Below are positions 14,018-22,648 of a DNA stretch of 47,441 nt, in pieces. The notes under the pieces are model-generated. The model was given only the letters and a program-made list of their open reading frames with translations, had not been told where the DNA came from and did no database searches. The stretch comes from an uncultured Pirellulaceae bacterium (GTDB lineage Bacteria; Planctomycetota; Planctomycetia; Pirellulales; Pirellulaceae). Each line of letters opens with the position of its first letter. Position 1 is the first letter of the stretch. A program made the translations under genes and the position numbers. The stretch lies in the NCBI GenBank assembly GCA_937928215.1, contig CALFWL010000186.1, forward strand, positions 1 through 47,441, given 5' to 3'.

Positions 14018-16492
14018 ATGTCTAATGACGTTTCACGAGACGATAGCGCTCGTAATGATGGCTCAACTGCGGTTGGGATTTCTGAAGTTCAAGTGGTGGC
14101 ATCCAATTCGGGTGGTACGCCGCGAGTGAATGTCCCGGTTGAGATCATCGACTCCTCGTCGGTGGAAGAAATAGGGCACGCGTCGCCAGAGGTCCAAGTC
14201 GATGGGGTCCAGCCTGACGATGTTCCGGTCGCTCCAGCGGTTGAGCAGATCGAGCAAGTGGATGAACCCGACCCAATATCCAGTGTCGCCCCGGCGTCTA
14301 CTGCGACGAGCGAGGCGAAATCACACGAGGTTGCGACCAAACCGGACAACGAGCAAACCGTAACAACGGTAGAGGCTCACGAGGACCAAGCCAAAGCGGA
14401 AGTCGCCGCGGCCTCTGACGAAGCGTTCGAAACCGTTAATCCATTCGAAGAAATGGGCCTTTCGCCATCCGTGCTGGAATCGATCGCCAACGCGGGTTAC
14501 GAGACGCCGTCTGAAATTCAAGCCGAGACGATTCCGATCGTGTTGGCAAACTTGGATCTGATTGGACAAGCAGAGACGGGCTCTGGTAAGACTGCCGCGT
14601 TCGCTTTGCCGCTGCTGTCGAAAATTGACATCGACGCGAAGAAGCCTCAGATCTTGGTACTCGCTCCTACTCGTGAGCTGGCCCTGCAAGTGACTGCGTC
14701 ATTCGATAAGTACGCGGCGCGAGTCAAAGGTTTTCGCTCGGTCACGATCTACGGCGGCCAGAGCTATGAGGCTCAGATTCGTTCTCTCCAACGTGGCGTT
14801 CAAGTCGTGGTCGGCACGCCCGGTCGCGTGATGGATCATATTCGTCGTCAAACACTTGATTTGAGTGCGTTGAAAACCTTCGTACTGGATGAAGCGGACG
14901 AAATGCTACGGATGGGTTTTATCGATGACATTGAATGGATTTTGGAGCACATTCCTCGCGAGCGACAGACGGTGATGTTTTCGGCGACGATGCCAGACGA
15001 TATTCGCAGAATCGCCAAGCAACATCTTCGCAACCCAAAACATATCACAATCCAAAGCAAGACCGCGACCGCCGATTCGATCAATCAGCAGTTGATGTTT
15101 GTGCATCCACGTGACAAAGCGGAAACGCTTGACCGGATTTTGCAGACCGAAGAGCGGGATGCCGTCCTTGTTTTTACTAAGACGCGAACCACAACGATCG
15201 TCGTTAGCGAGTTCCTGACTCAACGTGGTTACCGCGTATCGGCACTTAACGGTGACATGCAGCAGAGCCAGCGAGAACGGACGGTCAACCAATTAAAATC
15301 GGGGCGGATCGACGTGGTGATTGCCACTGACGTGGCCGCACGTGGACTGGATGTCGAACGGATCAGCCACGTGATCAACTACGATTTCCCTCACGACACC
15401 GAAGCGTATGTCCACCGAATCGGACGCACTGGGCGTGCCGGGCGAGAAGGAAATGCGATTCTGTTTGTCGAGCCAAAGGAAAAGGGCAAGCTTTCGCGGT
15501 TGCAGCGAGCAACCAATCAGCGTATCGCTCAGATGCGAGAGAAATCGCTCGACGAGATCAACGATCTTCGTGTCGAAAAGTTTCTACAGAAGGTGACCGA
15601 GTCGGCCAAGTCACCCGACATTGCCATGTTCAGCAAGATTCTGGCTCGCCATCAAAAGCAGACCGAGCTACCGCTTGAGGATATTGCGGCCGCGTTGGCG
15701 GTGATGGCTCAGGGATCAACACCGTTGATCATGAAGGAATTGAAGCAAAGCCGTCCTCCAAAGTCAGACGATTCACGAGGCCGTGGACGTGACCGAGGCC
15801 CTCGCCGTGACAATTCAGAAATGACAACTTTTCGCGTCGAGGTGGGCAAGTCGCACGGTGTTGGTGCCGGGAACTTGGTTGGCGCGATCACGAACGAAGC
15901 CAACCTGTCCAGCAGCGACATTGGAAGGATTAAGTTGTTTGATGATTTCAGCTTGGTTGACTTGCCGAAAGATTTGCCCGAGGCAACCATCAGCCACTTG
16001 GAAAACGTTTACGTTTCCAATCGAACTTTGCAGATCAAACAGGACAAAGGTGGACGCAGCGGTGGTTACGATCGTCGGCCTACCTACAGCAAGAAGAACA
16101 ACGGCAGCACTCGTTTCGGCAAACGATTTGAGAAAAAGTCGGGCGGCTACGATCGTGGGGCTTCTTCTGGAGCACGGTCGAGCGGCGGGTACAAAGGCAA
16201 ATCAAGTACCAGCGGCGGCGGTGGCGGTGGATACAAAGGAAAATCTAGCGCAGGCAACAGCTACCAAAGTGCTTCCAGTTCGCCGAACCGTTCGACTTCA
16301 TCGCCCAACGAATCAACATCCACCGGCGAACGCAAATCTTACCAATCTTCCAGCAAGCCAGCCTACGCGGGCAAATCGAAGTTCGGCTCGAAACCGAGTC
16401 CGGCAAAAGCCAAGCGAGCATCGAAGCGGAAAGGTGGCCCGTCCGCAGATGCTCCTGCTAAAAAGTACGTGAAGATCCGCTCGTCCAAGTGA
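14018..16492 (+). CDS. deaD: DEAD-box RNA helicase, DeaD/CsdA type
   Basis: The 824-residue protein has an acidic, low-complexity N-terminal extension (1-140), then the helicase core with AETGSGKT (185-192), PTRELA, TPGR, DEAD (291-294), SAT (322-324), ARGLD and HRIGRTGR (466-473). Residues about 602-680 match the DbpA-type RNA-binding domain of DeaD proteins (VGKSHGVGAGNLVGAI). The last 140 residues are a Ser/Gly/Lys/Tyr-rich tail with YKGKSS repeats, likely disordered. DeaD proteins assist large-subunit assembly and cold growth. The acidic head and basic tail are unusually long; typical DeaD is about 630 residues. No strong Shine-Dalgarno sequence is seen. Confidence 0.93.
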   Translation: MSNDVSRDDSARNDGSTAVGISEVQVVASNSGGTPRVNVPVEIIDSSSVEEIGHASPEVQVDGVQPDDVPVAPAVEQIEQVDEPDPISSVAPASTATSEAKSHEVATKPDNEQTVTTVEAHEDQAKAEVAAASDEAFETVNPFEEMGLSPSVLESIANAGYETPSEIQAETIPIVLANLDLIGQAETGSGKTAAFALPLLSKIDIDAKKPQILVLAPTRELALQVTASFDKYAARVKGFRSVTIYGGQSYEAQIRSLQRGVQVVVGTPGRVMDHIRRQTLDLSALKTFVLDEADEMLRMGFIDDIEWILEHIPRERQTVMFSATMPDDIRRIAKQHLRNPKHITIQSKTATADSINQQLMFVHPRDKAETLDRILQTEERDAVLVFTKTRTTTIVVSEFLTQRGYRVSALNGDMQQSQRERTVNQLKSGRIDVVIATDVAARGLDVERISHVINYDFPHDTEAYVHRIGRTGRAGREGNAILFVEPKEKGKLSRLQRATNQRIAQMREKSLDEINDLRVEKFLQKVTESAKSPDIAMFSKILARHQKQTELPLEDIAAALAVMAQGSTPLIMKELKQSRPPKSDDSRGRGRDRGPRRDNSEMTTFRVEVGKSHGVGAGNLVGAITNEANLSSSDIGRIKLFDDFSLVDLPKDLPEATISHLENVYVSNRTLQIKQDKGGRSGGYDRRPTYSKKNNGSTRFGKRFEKKSGGYDRGASSGARSSGGYKGKSSTSGGGGGGYKGKSSAGNSYQSASSSPNRSTSSPNESTSTGERKSYQSSSKPAYAGKSKFGSKPSPAKAKRASKRKGGPSADAPAKKYVKIRSSK

Positions 16493-16498
16493 GCGTTA

Positions 16499-16538
16499 GC
16501 ACTCGCGAAACAGTAACTTGCGGATTTGTAAGACGATT
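16499..16538 (+). repeat. 40-base repeat, copy 1
   Basis: The bases directly after the helicase stop (GCACTCGCGAAAC ... GCGGATTTGTAAGACG) reappear after the next gene at 17515-17553, with about 31 of 40 positions identical by eye. The copies are in the same orientation and bracket the channel-like gene. Confidence 0.6.
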
Positions 16539-16712
16539 GGGCGTTGAGATACGCGGGTTTCGAGTACTCAATCAAGTCTTCGTCCAAGAATTTTGACGCG
16601 TCGAACGACATGCAGCGAGCGTCCACTTGAGTCAGAATATGGTAATCTTTCAGAGTGATTGGCCAACGTTTGGTCGATCGCTCTGTTTCATTTGGCAGGT
16701 ACCTTTGGGCAC

Positions 16713-17498
16713 ATGACACCGATCATCACTCTCGTGGGAACTTTGGTCGTTTCCCTGTTGGTCACCAGAATTGGGGCGGTCGCGTTTCAGCTGACCGGCT
16801 TGTCTCAGGAAGTTGCACGATTTCAGGCTCGTTCAGCATTTACGGGCGTTGGCTTTACGACCAACGAAGCCGAGAAAATCGTCAACCATCCTGTCAGACG
16901 AAAGATCGCGGGCTTGCTGATGCTGTCCGGAAACCTCGGTATCGCGCTGGTGATCGCGAGCATGATTTCTGCTTCGTCGGCGGTCAGCGCCGGAAACCAA
17001 TTTGTCCAGTTCATCGTGCTGATCATTGGATTGGTCGTGTTGTACGTCGTCGGGACGCATCGCTGGGTCGACCAAACGATCAGCCGTGTGATTGAATGGG
17101 CGTTGCTAAAATGGACGACCCTTGATGTGCGAGATTACGTTTCGTTGCTGCACCTAGCTGACGGATACGTTGTGCTTGAGTTGGTTGTCAAGGAATCCGA
17201 CTGGATCTCAAACCGGTCTCTGGCCGAGGCCGCCTTGTCTTCTGAAGGTGTCCTCGTATTGGGGCTGCATCGTGCGAGCGGGAAGTACGTTGGAAGTCCA
17301 AACGGCGAAACGATGGTCAAAACCGGTGACACGTTATCGTTGTATGGCCCAATTGACCGTTTGGAAGAACTGGATATCCGGCAGAAGGGCTATCATGGTG
17401 ATCGAGCCCACCGGATCGCAGTAGCGACGCAGTCGGAACAGGTCAAAGAACAGGACGAGGAATCTGAACCGACCGAACAAAGTCACGATGCTTCCTGA
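16713..17498 (+). CDS. Membrane protein with TrkH-like pore motif and RCK_C domain
   Basis: Starting at 16713 gives 261 residues. A first membrane helix (about 3-24) is followed by RFQARSAFTGVGFTTNEAE and a second hydrophobic helix (about 62-85), then a third (about 94-112). Residues about 135-225 are a TrkA/RCK C-terminal domain (YVVLELVV ... GDTLSLYGP). The tail is acidic. RCK_C domains regulate cation transporters; the GVGFTT segment between two helices looks like the filter of a TrkH-type membrane-pore-membrane unit, which I infer rather than know. An upstream TTG at 16659 would add 18 residues. A near-identical 40-base repeat flanks the gene on both sides. Confidence 0.75.
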   Translation: MTPIITLVGTLVVSLLVTRIGAVAFQLTGLSQEVARFQARSAFTGVGFTTNEAEKIVNHPVRRKIAGLLMLSGNLGIALVIASMISASSAVSAGNQFVQFIVLIIGLVVLYVVGTHRWVDQTISRVIEWALLKWTTLDVRDYVSLLHLADGYVVLELVVKESDWISNRSLAEAALSSEGVLVLGLHRASGKYVGSPNGETMVKTGDTLSLYGPIDRLEELDIRQKGYHGDRAHRIAVATQSEQVKEQDEESEPTEQSHDAS

Positions 17499-17514
17499 CC
17501 CTAGGGCTGACTTG

Positions 17515-17553
17515 GCACTCGTGAAACCTCACCTGCGGATCTGTAGGACGGTT
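17515..17553 (+). repeat. 40-base repeat, copy 2
   Basis: GCACTCGTGAAAC ... GCGGATCTGTAGGACG matches the copy at 16499-16538 with one gap. It lies in the short gap between two convergent genes. Confidence 0.6.
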
Positions 17554-17578
17554 CGAAACGAAATGCAACAGACTCCGA

Positions 17579-18691
17579 TCAGTTGCGCTCAAACATCGCC
17601 TTGCGAAGTTCGGATTCAAACGAATCGCTGGTGTCGATCACGCTGCGAAATTCCTCCCGATCCAGCACGTAGCATGTCGTGGGCTCAGTCGCCACGACAG
17701 TCGCATTTCTAGGTTGGTTTTCGATCAAAGCAACCTCACCAAAATAGCTTCCCACGCCCAACTGGTTTACCGTTTGCTGCTTTCCTGTTGCTGCATCGGT
17801 TCGCACGATCGCCACGTTACCTGATGTGACAACAAAGAATTCCCGGCCTTCCTCGCCCTGATGAAAAACGGCCTCGTCTCCTTTGAATTGGCGGACTTCA
17901 ACATTGTTTGCAACGTCCGTTAGCGTGCGGGGTGTCAATTCAGCGAATATTTCTGTGGCCTGCAAAAAGGCACAGATCTTTTCCGTCTGCTTGACATCCG
18001 AATCATTCTTGATGTGTCCCGCGACCATGTTGATGATTCGATCGGCGACATCCAGAATTCGATTATCGTGGGTGACAATCAACACGGTGCAGCCATCACG
18101 ATCCGCCATCTCACGGAGCAAGGTCACGGCTTCACGCCCCGATTCTTCGTCAAGGGCCGCAGTGGGTTCATCGGCAAGGACGATGCGAGGACTATGAATC
18201 AAGCCACGTGCAATGGCGACCCGTTGCTTCTGACCACCCGAGAGAGATTTCGGCTTGTAGTGGATGCGTTCGCCAAGACCAAGCCGAGTCAGCATCTGCT
18301 CGATCTTCGGTTTCACCGTGGAGCCTTTCAGCCCGACCAGTTCGGTCGCCATTTTTACGTTCTGAAACGCCGTTAGCGAACCAAACAAGTTATGAGCCTG
18401 AAAAATAAAGCCAATGTTCTTGCGGATTTCGGTCAACCCGAGCTGAGACATGCCGTTCAGTTCCTGCCCAAGAATCTTCAGGCTACCTTCCTGGACCGTT
18501 CGCAGCGTTCCAATCAGAGTCAGAAGTGTGGTTTTGCCGGAACCCGATGGTCCGGTCATGATGACAATTTCGCCAGGGCGAACGTTGAGCTTGTTTTCAA
18601 ATAGCGCCTGCGTTTTCGAATCCCCTGAACCAAAGTGATGATTTAGCTGATCGACTTGTATGACGGGCGGTTGGTTGGCGAAATCAAACAT
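17579..18691 (-). CDS. DevA-like ABC ATPase fused to a cyclic-nucleotide-binding domain
   Basis: Residues 10-228 are an ABC ATPase of the DevA/MacB class: Walker A GPSGSGKT (47-54), Q-loop Gln98, signature LSGGQ (150-154), Walker B VLADEP (171-176) and His208. Residues about 240-355 are a cNMP-binding domain with FGEVALIENQPRNATVVA at 318-335, including the Arg328 that binds the phosphate in this fold. The ATPase powers the two DevC-like permeases encoded upstream in the same operon; the extra domain suggests control of export by cyclic nucleotide, which is inference. Typical DevA is about 240 residues, so the 130-residue addition is a true fusion, in one uninterrupted frame. Confidence 0.92.
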   Translation of the reverse strand: MFDFANQPPVIQVDQLNHHFGSGDSKTQALFENKLNVRPGEIVIMTGPSGSGKTTLLTLIGTLRTVQEGSLKILGQELNGMSQLGLTEIRKNIGFIFQAHNLFGSLTAFQNVKMATELVGLKGSTVKPKIEQMLTRLGLGERIHYKPKSLSGGQKQRVAIARGLIHSPRIVLADEPTAALDEESGREAVTLLREMADRDGCTVLIVTHDNRILDVADRIINMVAGHIKNDSDVKQTEKICAFLQATEIFAELTPRTLTDVANNVEVRQFKGDEAVFHQGEEGREFFVVTSGNVAIVRTDAATGKQQTVNQLGVGSYFGEVALIENQPRNATVVATEPTTCYVLDREEFRSVIDTSDSFESELRKAMFERN

Positions 18692-18755
18692 GGTTGTAAC
18701 TTGTTGTTGGTGGAATCGAATCGGTCAGCTGTGGTCAGAACTTGGCTGCTTTCAA

Positions 18756-19934
18756 CTAGAACAAACTTGCGGGATCGGTTGACAACAACTTGCGTAGCGC
18801 GATGATGGCGCTGATCACGCACATCAAAACAGTCAGGCCCAGCACGAGTGACGCTCGCTGAACATCAAGGAACATATATAAGCCCGTCCCCCAGTTCACG
18901 ACACCAAATGCGAGTAATGCGATCATCATGCCCGGCACGAATGAAACGATGCTCAGCACCAACGCTTGAAAGATAACCACGGCAGCGAAAAATCCAGTCG
19001 GGTATCCCATTGCTTTGAGAGTAGCGAATTCGCCCATGTGGTCAGCAATGTCGGTTGCGAGCACTTGATAACAAATGATCAGGCCAACGACAAACCCGAT
19101 CAAAGTCCCGACCAAAAAGATCAATCCGATGGGCGTGTTCTTTCCCCAGAACTTTCGCTCGGATTTCAAGAAGTCAGCACGCGTTTGCACGATGACATTG
19201 GGTCCAAGCATCTTCTGCAACCGGTCTGCCACAACCACAGGTGACTCGTTCTGTTGACATCGAACGACACCGTAGTCGACTTGGGAAAGCGGAACTCCAC
19301 TGCCACGCAAACTGAAATAGCTGGCGAAATTCTGCGTCGTCATCACCAGTGTTCCGTCATTGGAAAAATTGATGCCAGTTTCGAATAAGCCCACCAGTTC
19401 GACCGTTTTACCCAACAATTCACCGAATGGATCGGCCCGCCTTTGCTCTTCGGTTCTGGGCAATCGAAACATGCTTTTGCTCTTCACGTCGGACGCCGCC
19501 GTCGATGGCCGCGACAGCTCACGGCCAAGCGTTGCCAATCCGAACCCATGGAACAGCTCGTGCGTTGGATCAAAACCAAGGACGCGTATTTTCCGCTTGG
19601 GCGCGCCGGATCGATGCCACTCGGACATCACGTTCTCGATGTATAACGGTTCGGCTGCGGCAACTCCCTTGCAGCTTCTTGCGGTGATCACGTGTTGCAG
19701 AGGCATCTGTTGGCCACTGGAGAGCATGAAACGAGATTTTATTCTGATCACGACATCCGCCGAGATCTTTTCTTCCATGATCCGGACATTGCTATCGAAC
19801 AGCGCGTTTCGGAATCCGGTCTGCATAAACATCAAGACAACGGCGAACGTCACACCGGAACAACGGACCAGCAGTCGTTGCCAGTTCGCGGTCGTATTGG
19901 ACCAAGCGAGCTTTGCAGCCAATAACAAATGCAT
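18756..19934 (-). CDS. DevC-like ABC exporter permease
   Basis: The 392-residue protein has one N-terminal helix (about 20-40), a large periplasmic MacB-like domain and three C-terminal helices (around GLIFLVGTLIGFVVGLIICY, FQALVLSIVSFVPGMMIALLAF and VLGLTVLMCVISAIIAL), the FtsX/DevC topology. LATDIADHMGEFATLKAMGYP before the second helix is the coupling region typical of the family. It starts with LLLAAKLAW, the usual DevC N-terminus. The start is 6 bases after the stop of the preceding paralogue. Export substrate is unknown; in cyanobacteria DevBCA exports glycolipid, but the planctomycete substrate is not established. Confidence 0.9.
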   Translation of the reverse strand: MHLLLAAKLAWSNTTANWQRLLVRCSGVTFAVVLMFMQTGFRNALFDSNVRIMEEKISADVVIRIKSRFMLSSGQQMPLQHVITARSCKGVAAAEPLYIENVMSEWHRSGAPKRKIRVLGFDPTHELFHGFGLATLGRELSRPSTAASDVKSKSMFRLPRTEEQRRADPFGELLGKTVELVGLFETGINFSNDGTLVMTTQNFASYFSLRGSGVPLSQVDYGVVRCQQNESPVVVADRLQKMLGPNVIVQTRADFLKSERKFWGKNTPIGLIFLVGTLIGFVVGLIICYQVLATDIADHMGEFATLKAMGYPTGFFAAVVIFQALVLSIVSFVPGMMIALLAFGVVNWGTGLYMFLDVQRASLVLGLTVLMCVISAIIALRKLLSTDPASLF

Positions 19935-19940
19935 CGATCA

Positions 19941-21131
19941 TTAAAACAGATCGGCGGGATCTGCCCTCCTGAGTTTTTGCATGGCAATTGATCCGGACAC
20001 GCAGCACATCGCGATCGTTGCAACAAACACCAGAATTTGGCGGCTGATCGTCATTGTGATGGGAAGGTTGGCGGCTTTACCAACGACCTCGTACAGAAAC
20101 AGTGAAAGACAGAATGCAACCGCGTAGCTGATCACGCCAAGAATCACCGCCTGTTCCAGAACGACGCGTGAAAGGTAGCTGTTTCGATATCCCATCGCCT
20201 TGAGCGTCGCGTATTCACCAAGCTGTTTCGTGATATCCGACGAAAGCACGATGTAAACAACGATGGCTCCCACGATCAGTGCGACAACAACACCCGCGAT
20301 GAAGATGAAGCCGATCGGCGTGTTCGTGACCCAGTGCTTGATTTCTCGATTAACCACCTCACGACGGGTGAGAATCTCGACTGGAGGTTGTTCTCCGGAA
20401 GCGACCCCAAGCGATCGATAAATTGAATCACGTGCTTTCCGGGGATTCTGCGCCACAGATGTGGCTAACTGAACCAATCCGATCGTGACATCGTTTTGAT
20501 CGTAATTTGGGAACAGCTCGCGAAAGTCCCTCTCGTGAATAAACGCAGCCCCGTTGGCGGCCAATCCTGTACCAAGCTCGAACAACCCCGCGACCTTGCA
20601 CGCTTTCTGGTTCAGCTCGACCTCCAGGCCAATGTTCGATTCATTGAAACGGACTCGATTGTTAGCGCCGAGGAATTGAGGTCGTGACTTTTGGTCAACA
20701 ACGATGGCGTTCGGCGAGTTCAATCTATCAAAGTCAGGCAGCGTCACCGAGCGGTTCTCTTTCACGAACGTTTCACCGGTGGGATTGACGCCCATGATCA
20801 GTATGCCGCGTTGGACCGACTGTTCGGCATGGTTCCATTTTCCAAGGCTGATGTGATAGGGCTGAGTCGATGCTACCGAAGCATCGTTTTCAATATCGCG
20901 CAACCACGAATCTGAAAACTTACCCGCGTCACAGAAGTGGTAGTAGTTGGGCGAACACACCACGAGATCGAACTTCAAATTGTTATAAAACAAAACCGCC
21001 GTATCCAGCACCGCGCCGAGAAAACCCAACTGCATGAAGATCAGCGTCACCGCAATGCTGATCCCACTGATCGACAAGACGGTCCGCCAGCCGCCATCAC
21101 GAAGATTGAGAATTGAAAGCGAGGTCGCCAT
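19941..21131 (-). CDS. DevC-like ABC exporter permease, second copy
   Basis: The 396-residue paralogue of the next gene has the same layout: N-terminal helix near 15-40, periplasmic domain with GNHAEQ-type variable parts, then three helices (IGFIFIAGVVVALIVGAIVVYIVL and two more). The segment LSSDITKQLGEYATLKAMGYRN matches the coupling region of the sister permease. Two different permeases suggest a heterodimeric membrane core. It sits between the HlyD-like adaptor gene and the sister permease on the same strand. Confidence 0.9.
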   Translation of the reverse strand: MATSLSILNLRDGGWRTVLSISGISIAVTLIFMQLGFLGAVLDTAVLFYNNLKFDLVVCSPNYYHFCDAGKFSDSWLRDIENDASVASTQPYHISLGKWNHAEQSVQRGILIMGVNPTGETFVKENRSVTLPDFDRLNSPNAIVVDQKSRPQFLGANNRVRFNESNIGLEVELNQKACKVAGLFELGTGLAANGAAFIHERDFRELFPNYDQNDVTIGLVQLATSVAQNPRKARDSIYRSLGVASGEQPPVEILTRREVVNREIKHWVTNTPIGFIFIAGVVVALIVGAIVVYIVLSSDITKQLGEYATLKAMGYRNSYLSRVVLEQAVILGVISYAVAFCLSLFLYEVVGKAANLPITMTISRQILVFVATIAMCCVSGSIAMQKLRRADPADLF

Positions 21132-21233
21132 TGGCGGGAACCAGTTGAGAGTCTAAAACGCGAACACTTCAGGCAGGTGGATTCGCGGGAGCACATTCAA
21201 ATCGGATGATAAGTGATTGCATCTCTTCGATTT

Positions 21234-22430
21234 TCAAAACGTTCCGGGCTTCACTTCGATTTCAACCTCAACCTGTAAGTTCACCAGCTTTGCCGCCGCG
21301 GAAGGGTCGTCCAACAAGATCGTGACGTTTCCGGTTCGACGGTCGACTTTGGCAAACGGATTCGGATCCGTCAACGACGGAGCCCCGATCATCACACCCT
21401 TGCGGACTACGGTGCCCAGCAAAGGGGCTGACACGGCAGAGGACGTTATTTTTGCTCGCAAATTCTGGTGCTTATCCAGATCAATCTGTCGCAGAAACTG
21501 ATCGCTTACTTCTGCGACGCAGTGCATTTCTGACGTGTCACCAATCACCATTACCGGCTTGTTGGTTACCGAATCGCCTTCACGCACAATGATGTCCAAG
21601 ATCGTCGCTGTCGGAATCGGTGACTTCAGCTCGGTCATTTCCCAAGCGACCGTGGCCAGTTCGACGGCAGCATCGAGCGAGCTAGTGGGCACCAATTGGT
21701 CGGCGTCAGCCAAGCCCTTTTCCACGGCTTTGAGGTTATTCTTTGCGACCGTCATGGCACGCGCCGCGCTCTTGCGGGCCTGTTTAACGGTCAACTCCGC
21801 CTGCTCAATCTGAAGTTCAAGCTGATCAACCATCAGTTCTTGTTTCTCAACATCAGTCTCATTGAGTAAGCGAGCCGTCGTGGGATCGGCCTTGATCTGT
21901 TGTAATCGAGCCAACAACGATTGATTCGTTGCCAGCTGACGTTCGAGCAGACCGATCTTCTGCTCCTCGACCGAGATCTTTTCATCGGCGGCCGCCGCTT
22001 CTTCAACGGCCAATTGAGCAGAACTGAGTTTGAATTGGGCCTGTTCCTTTTTAAGCCTCGCCTGCTTGATCGCGTCTGCACGACGAGCCTTGGCAAGTTT
22101 CAATTCCTTTTCACGGACTTGACGCCCTTGGAGCGTTGCCAGTACTTCGTCTTGCAAAACTTCCTGGCCGATCGATTTTTCGGTCAGCTTGAATATCTGC
22201 GAACCAACCGGAGCGACAATCTGAATCAACCCGGATCGAGGAACCAGTTTGCCCGGGCACCGAATCGTTGATGCGGTTTGATCAGCGGAAACTTCTGAGA
22301 TCGTCGGACTTTCCGCAACGGCTTGAGAAGCATCAGCATCGGTCGCGTCAGTCGCGCGCTGCGAATTCCCTCCGTACCAGCCGAGCAACGCGACACCGAC
22401 AAGGGACAAAATCAGGAGGAACGCACGCAT
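21234..22430 (-). CDS. HlyD/DevB-like periplasmic adaptor
   Basis: The 398-residue protein has an N-terminal signal anchor (LLILSLVGVALLGWYGG), a Ser/Ala/Asp-rich linker, then GKLVPRSGLIQIVAPVGSQI, the first lipoyl half typical of DevB. Residues about 105-255 form a long coiled-coil hairpin rich in Lys, Glu, Leu and Gln, followed by the second lipoyl half (LKSPIPTATILDIIVREGDSV) and a beta-barrel domain. It should bridge the inner-membrane permeases and the outer-membrane channel. The gene lies 102 bases before the first permease gene and 218 bases after the TolC-like gene. Confidence 0.9.
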   Translation of the reverse strand: MRAFLLILSLVGVALLGWYGGNSQRATDATDADASQAVAESPTISEVSADQTASTIRCPGKLVPRSGLIQIVAPVGSQIFKLTEKSIGQEVLQDEVLATLQGRQVREKELKLAKARRADAIKQARLKKEQAQFKLSSAQLAVEEAAAADEKISVEEQKIGLLERQLATNQSLLARLQQIKADPTTARLLNETDVEKQELMVDQLELQIEQAELTVKQARKSAARAMTVAKNNLKAVEKGLADADQLVPTSSLDAAVELATVAWEMTELKSPIPTATILDIIVREGDSVTNKPVMVIGDTSEMHCVAEVSDQFLRQIDLDKHQNLRAKITSSAVSAPLLGTVVRKGVMIGAPSLTDPNPFAKVDRRTGNVTILLDDPSAAAKLVNLQVEVEIEVKPGTF

Positions 22431-22648
22431 GAGGGAGCTCAGGATGAAGGGAGTTGAAACACATCTTTGCCATCGGGATCAGCTGTTCAACAGTACCAGC
22501 CTAATCGGCAAAAATGAAGAATGCATTACCAAGCTTCGGATACGGGCGTATTTTCGTGAAACCATTTGACTGATCATGCCATGGCTGTGCAGGAACGGAT
22601 ACCACCGACACCACGCGGATCATGTGGATGGGTAGGAGCGGAACGAGA

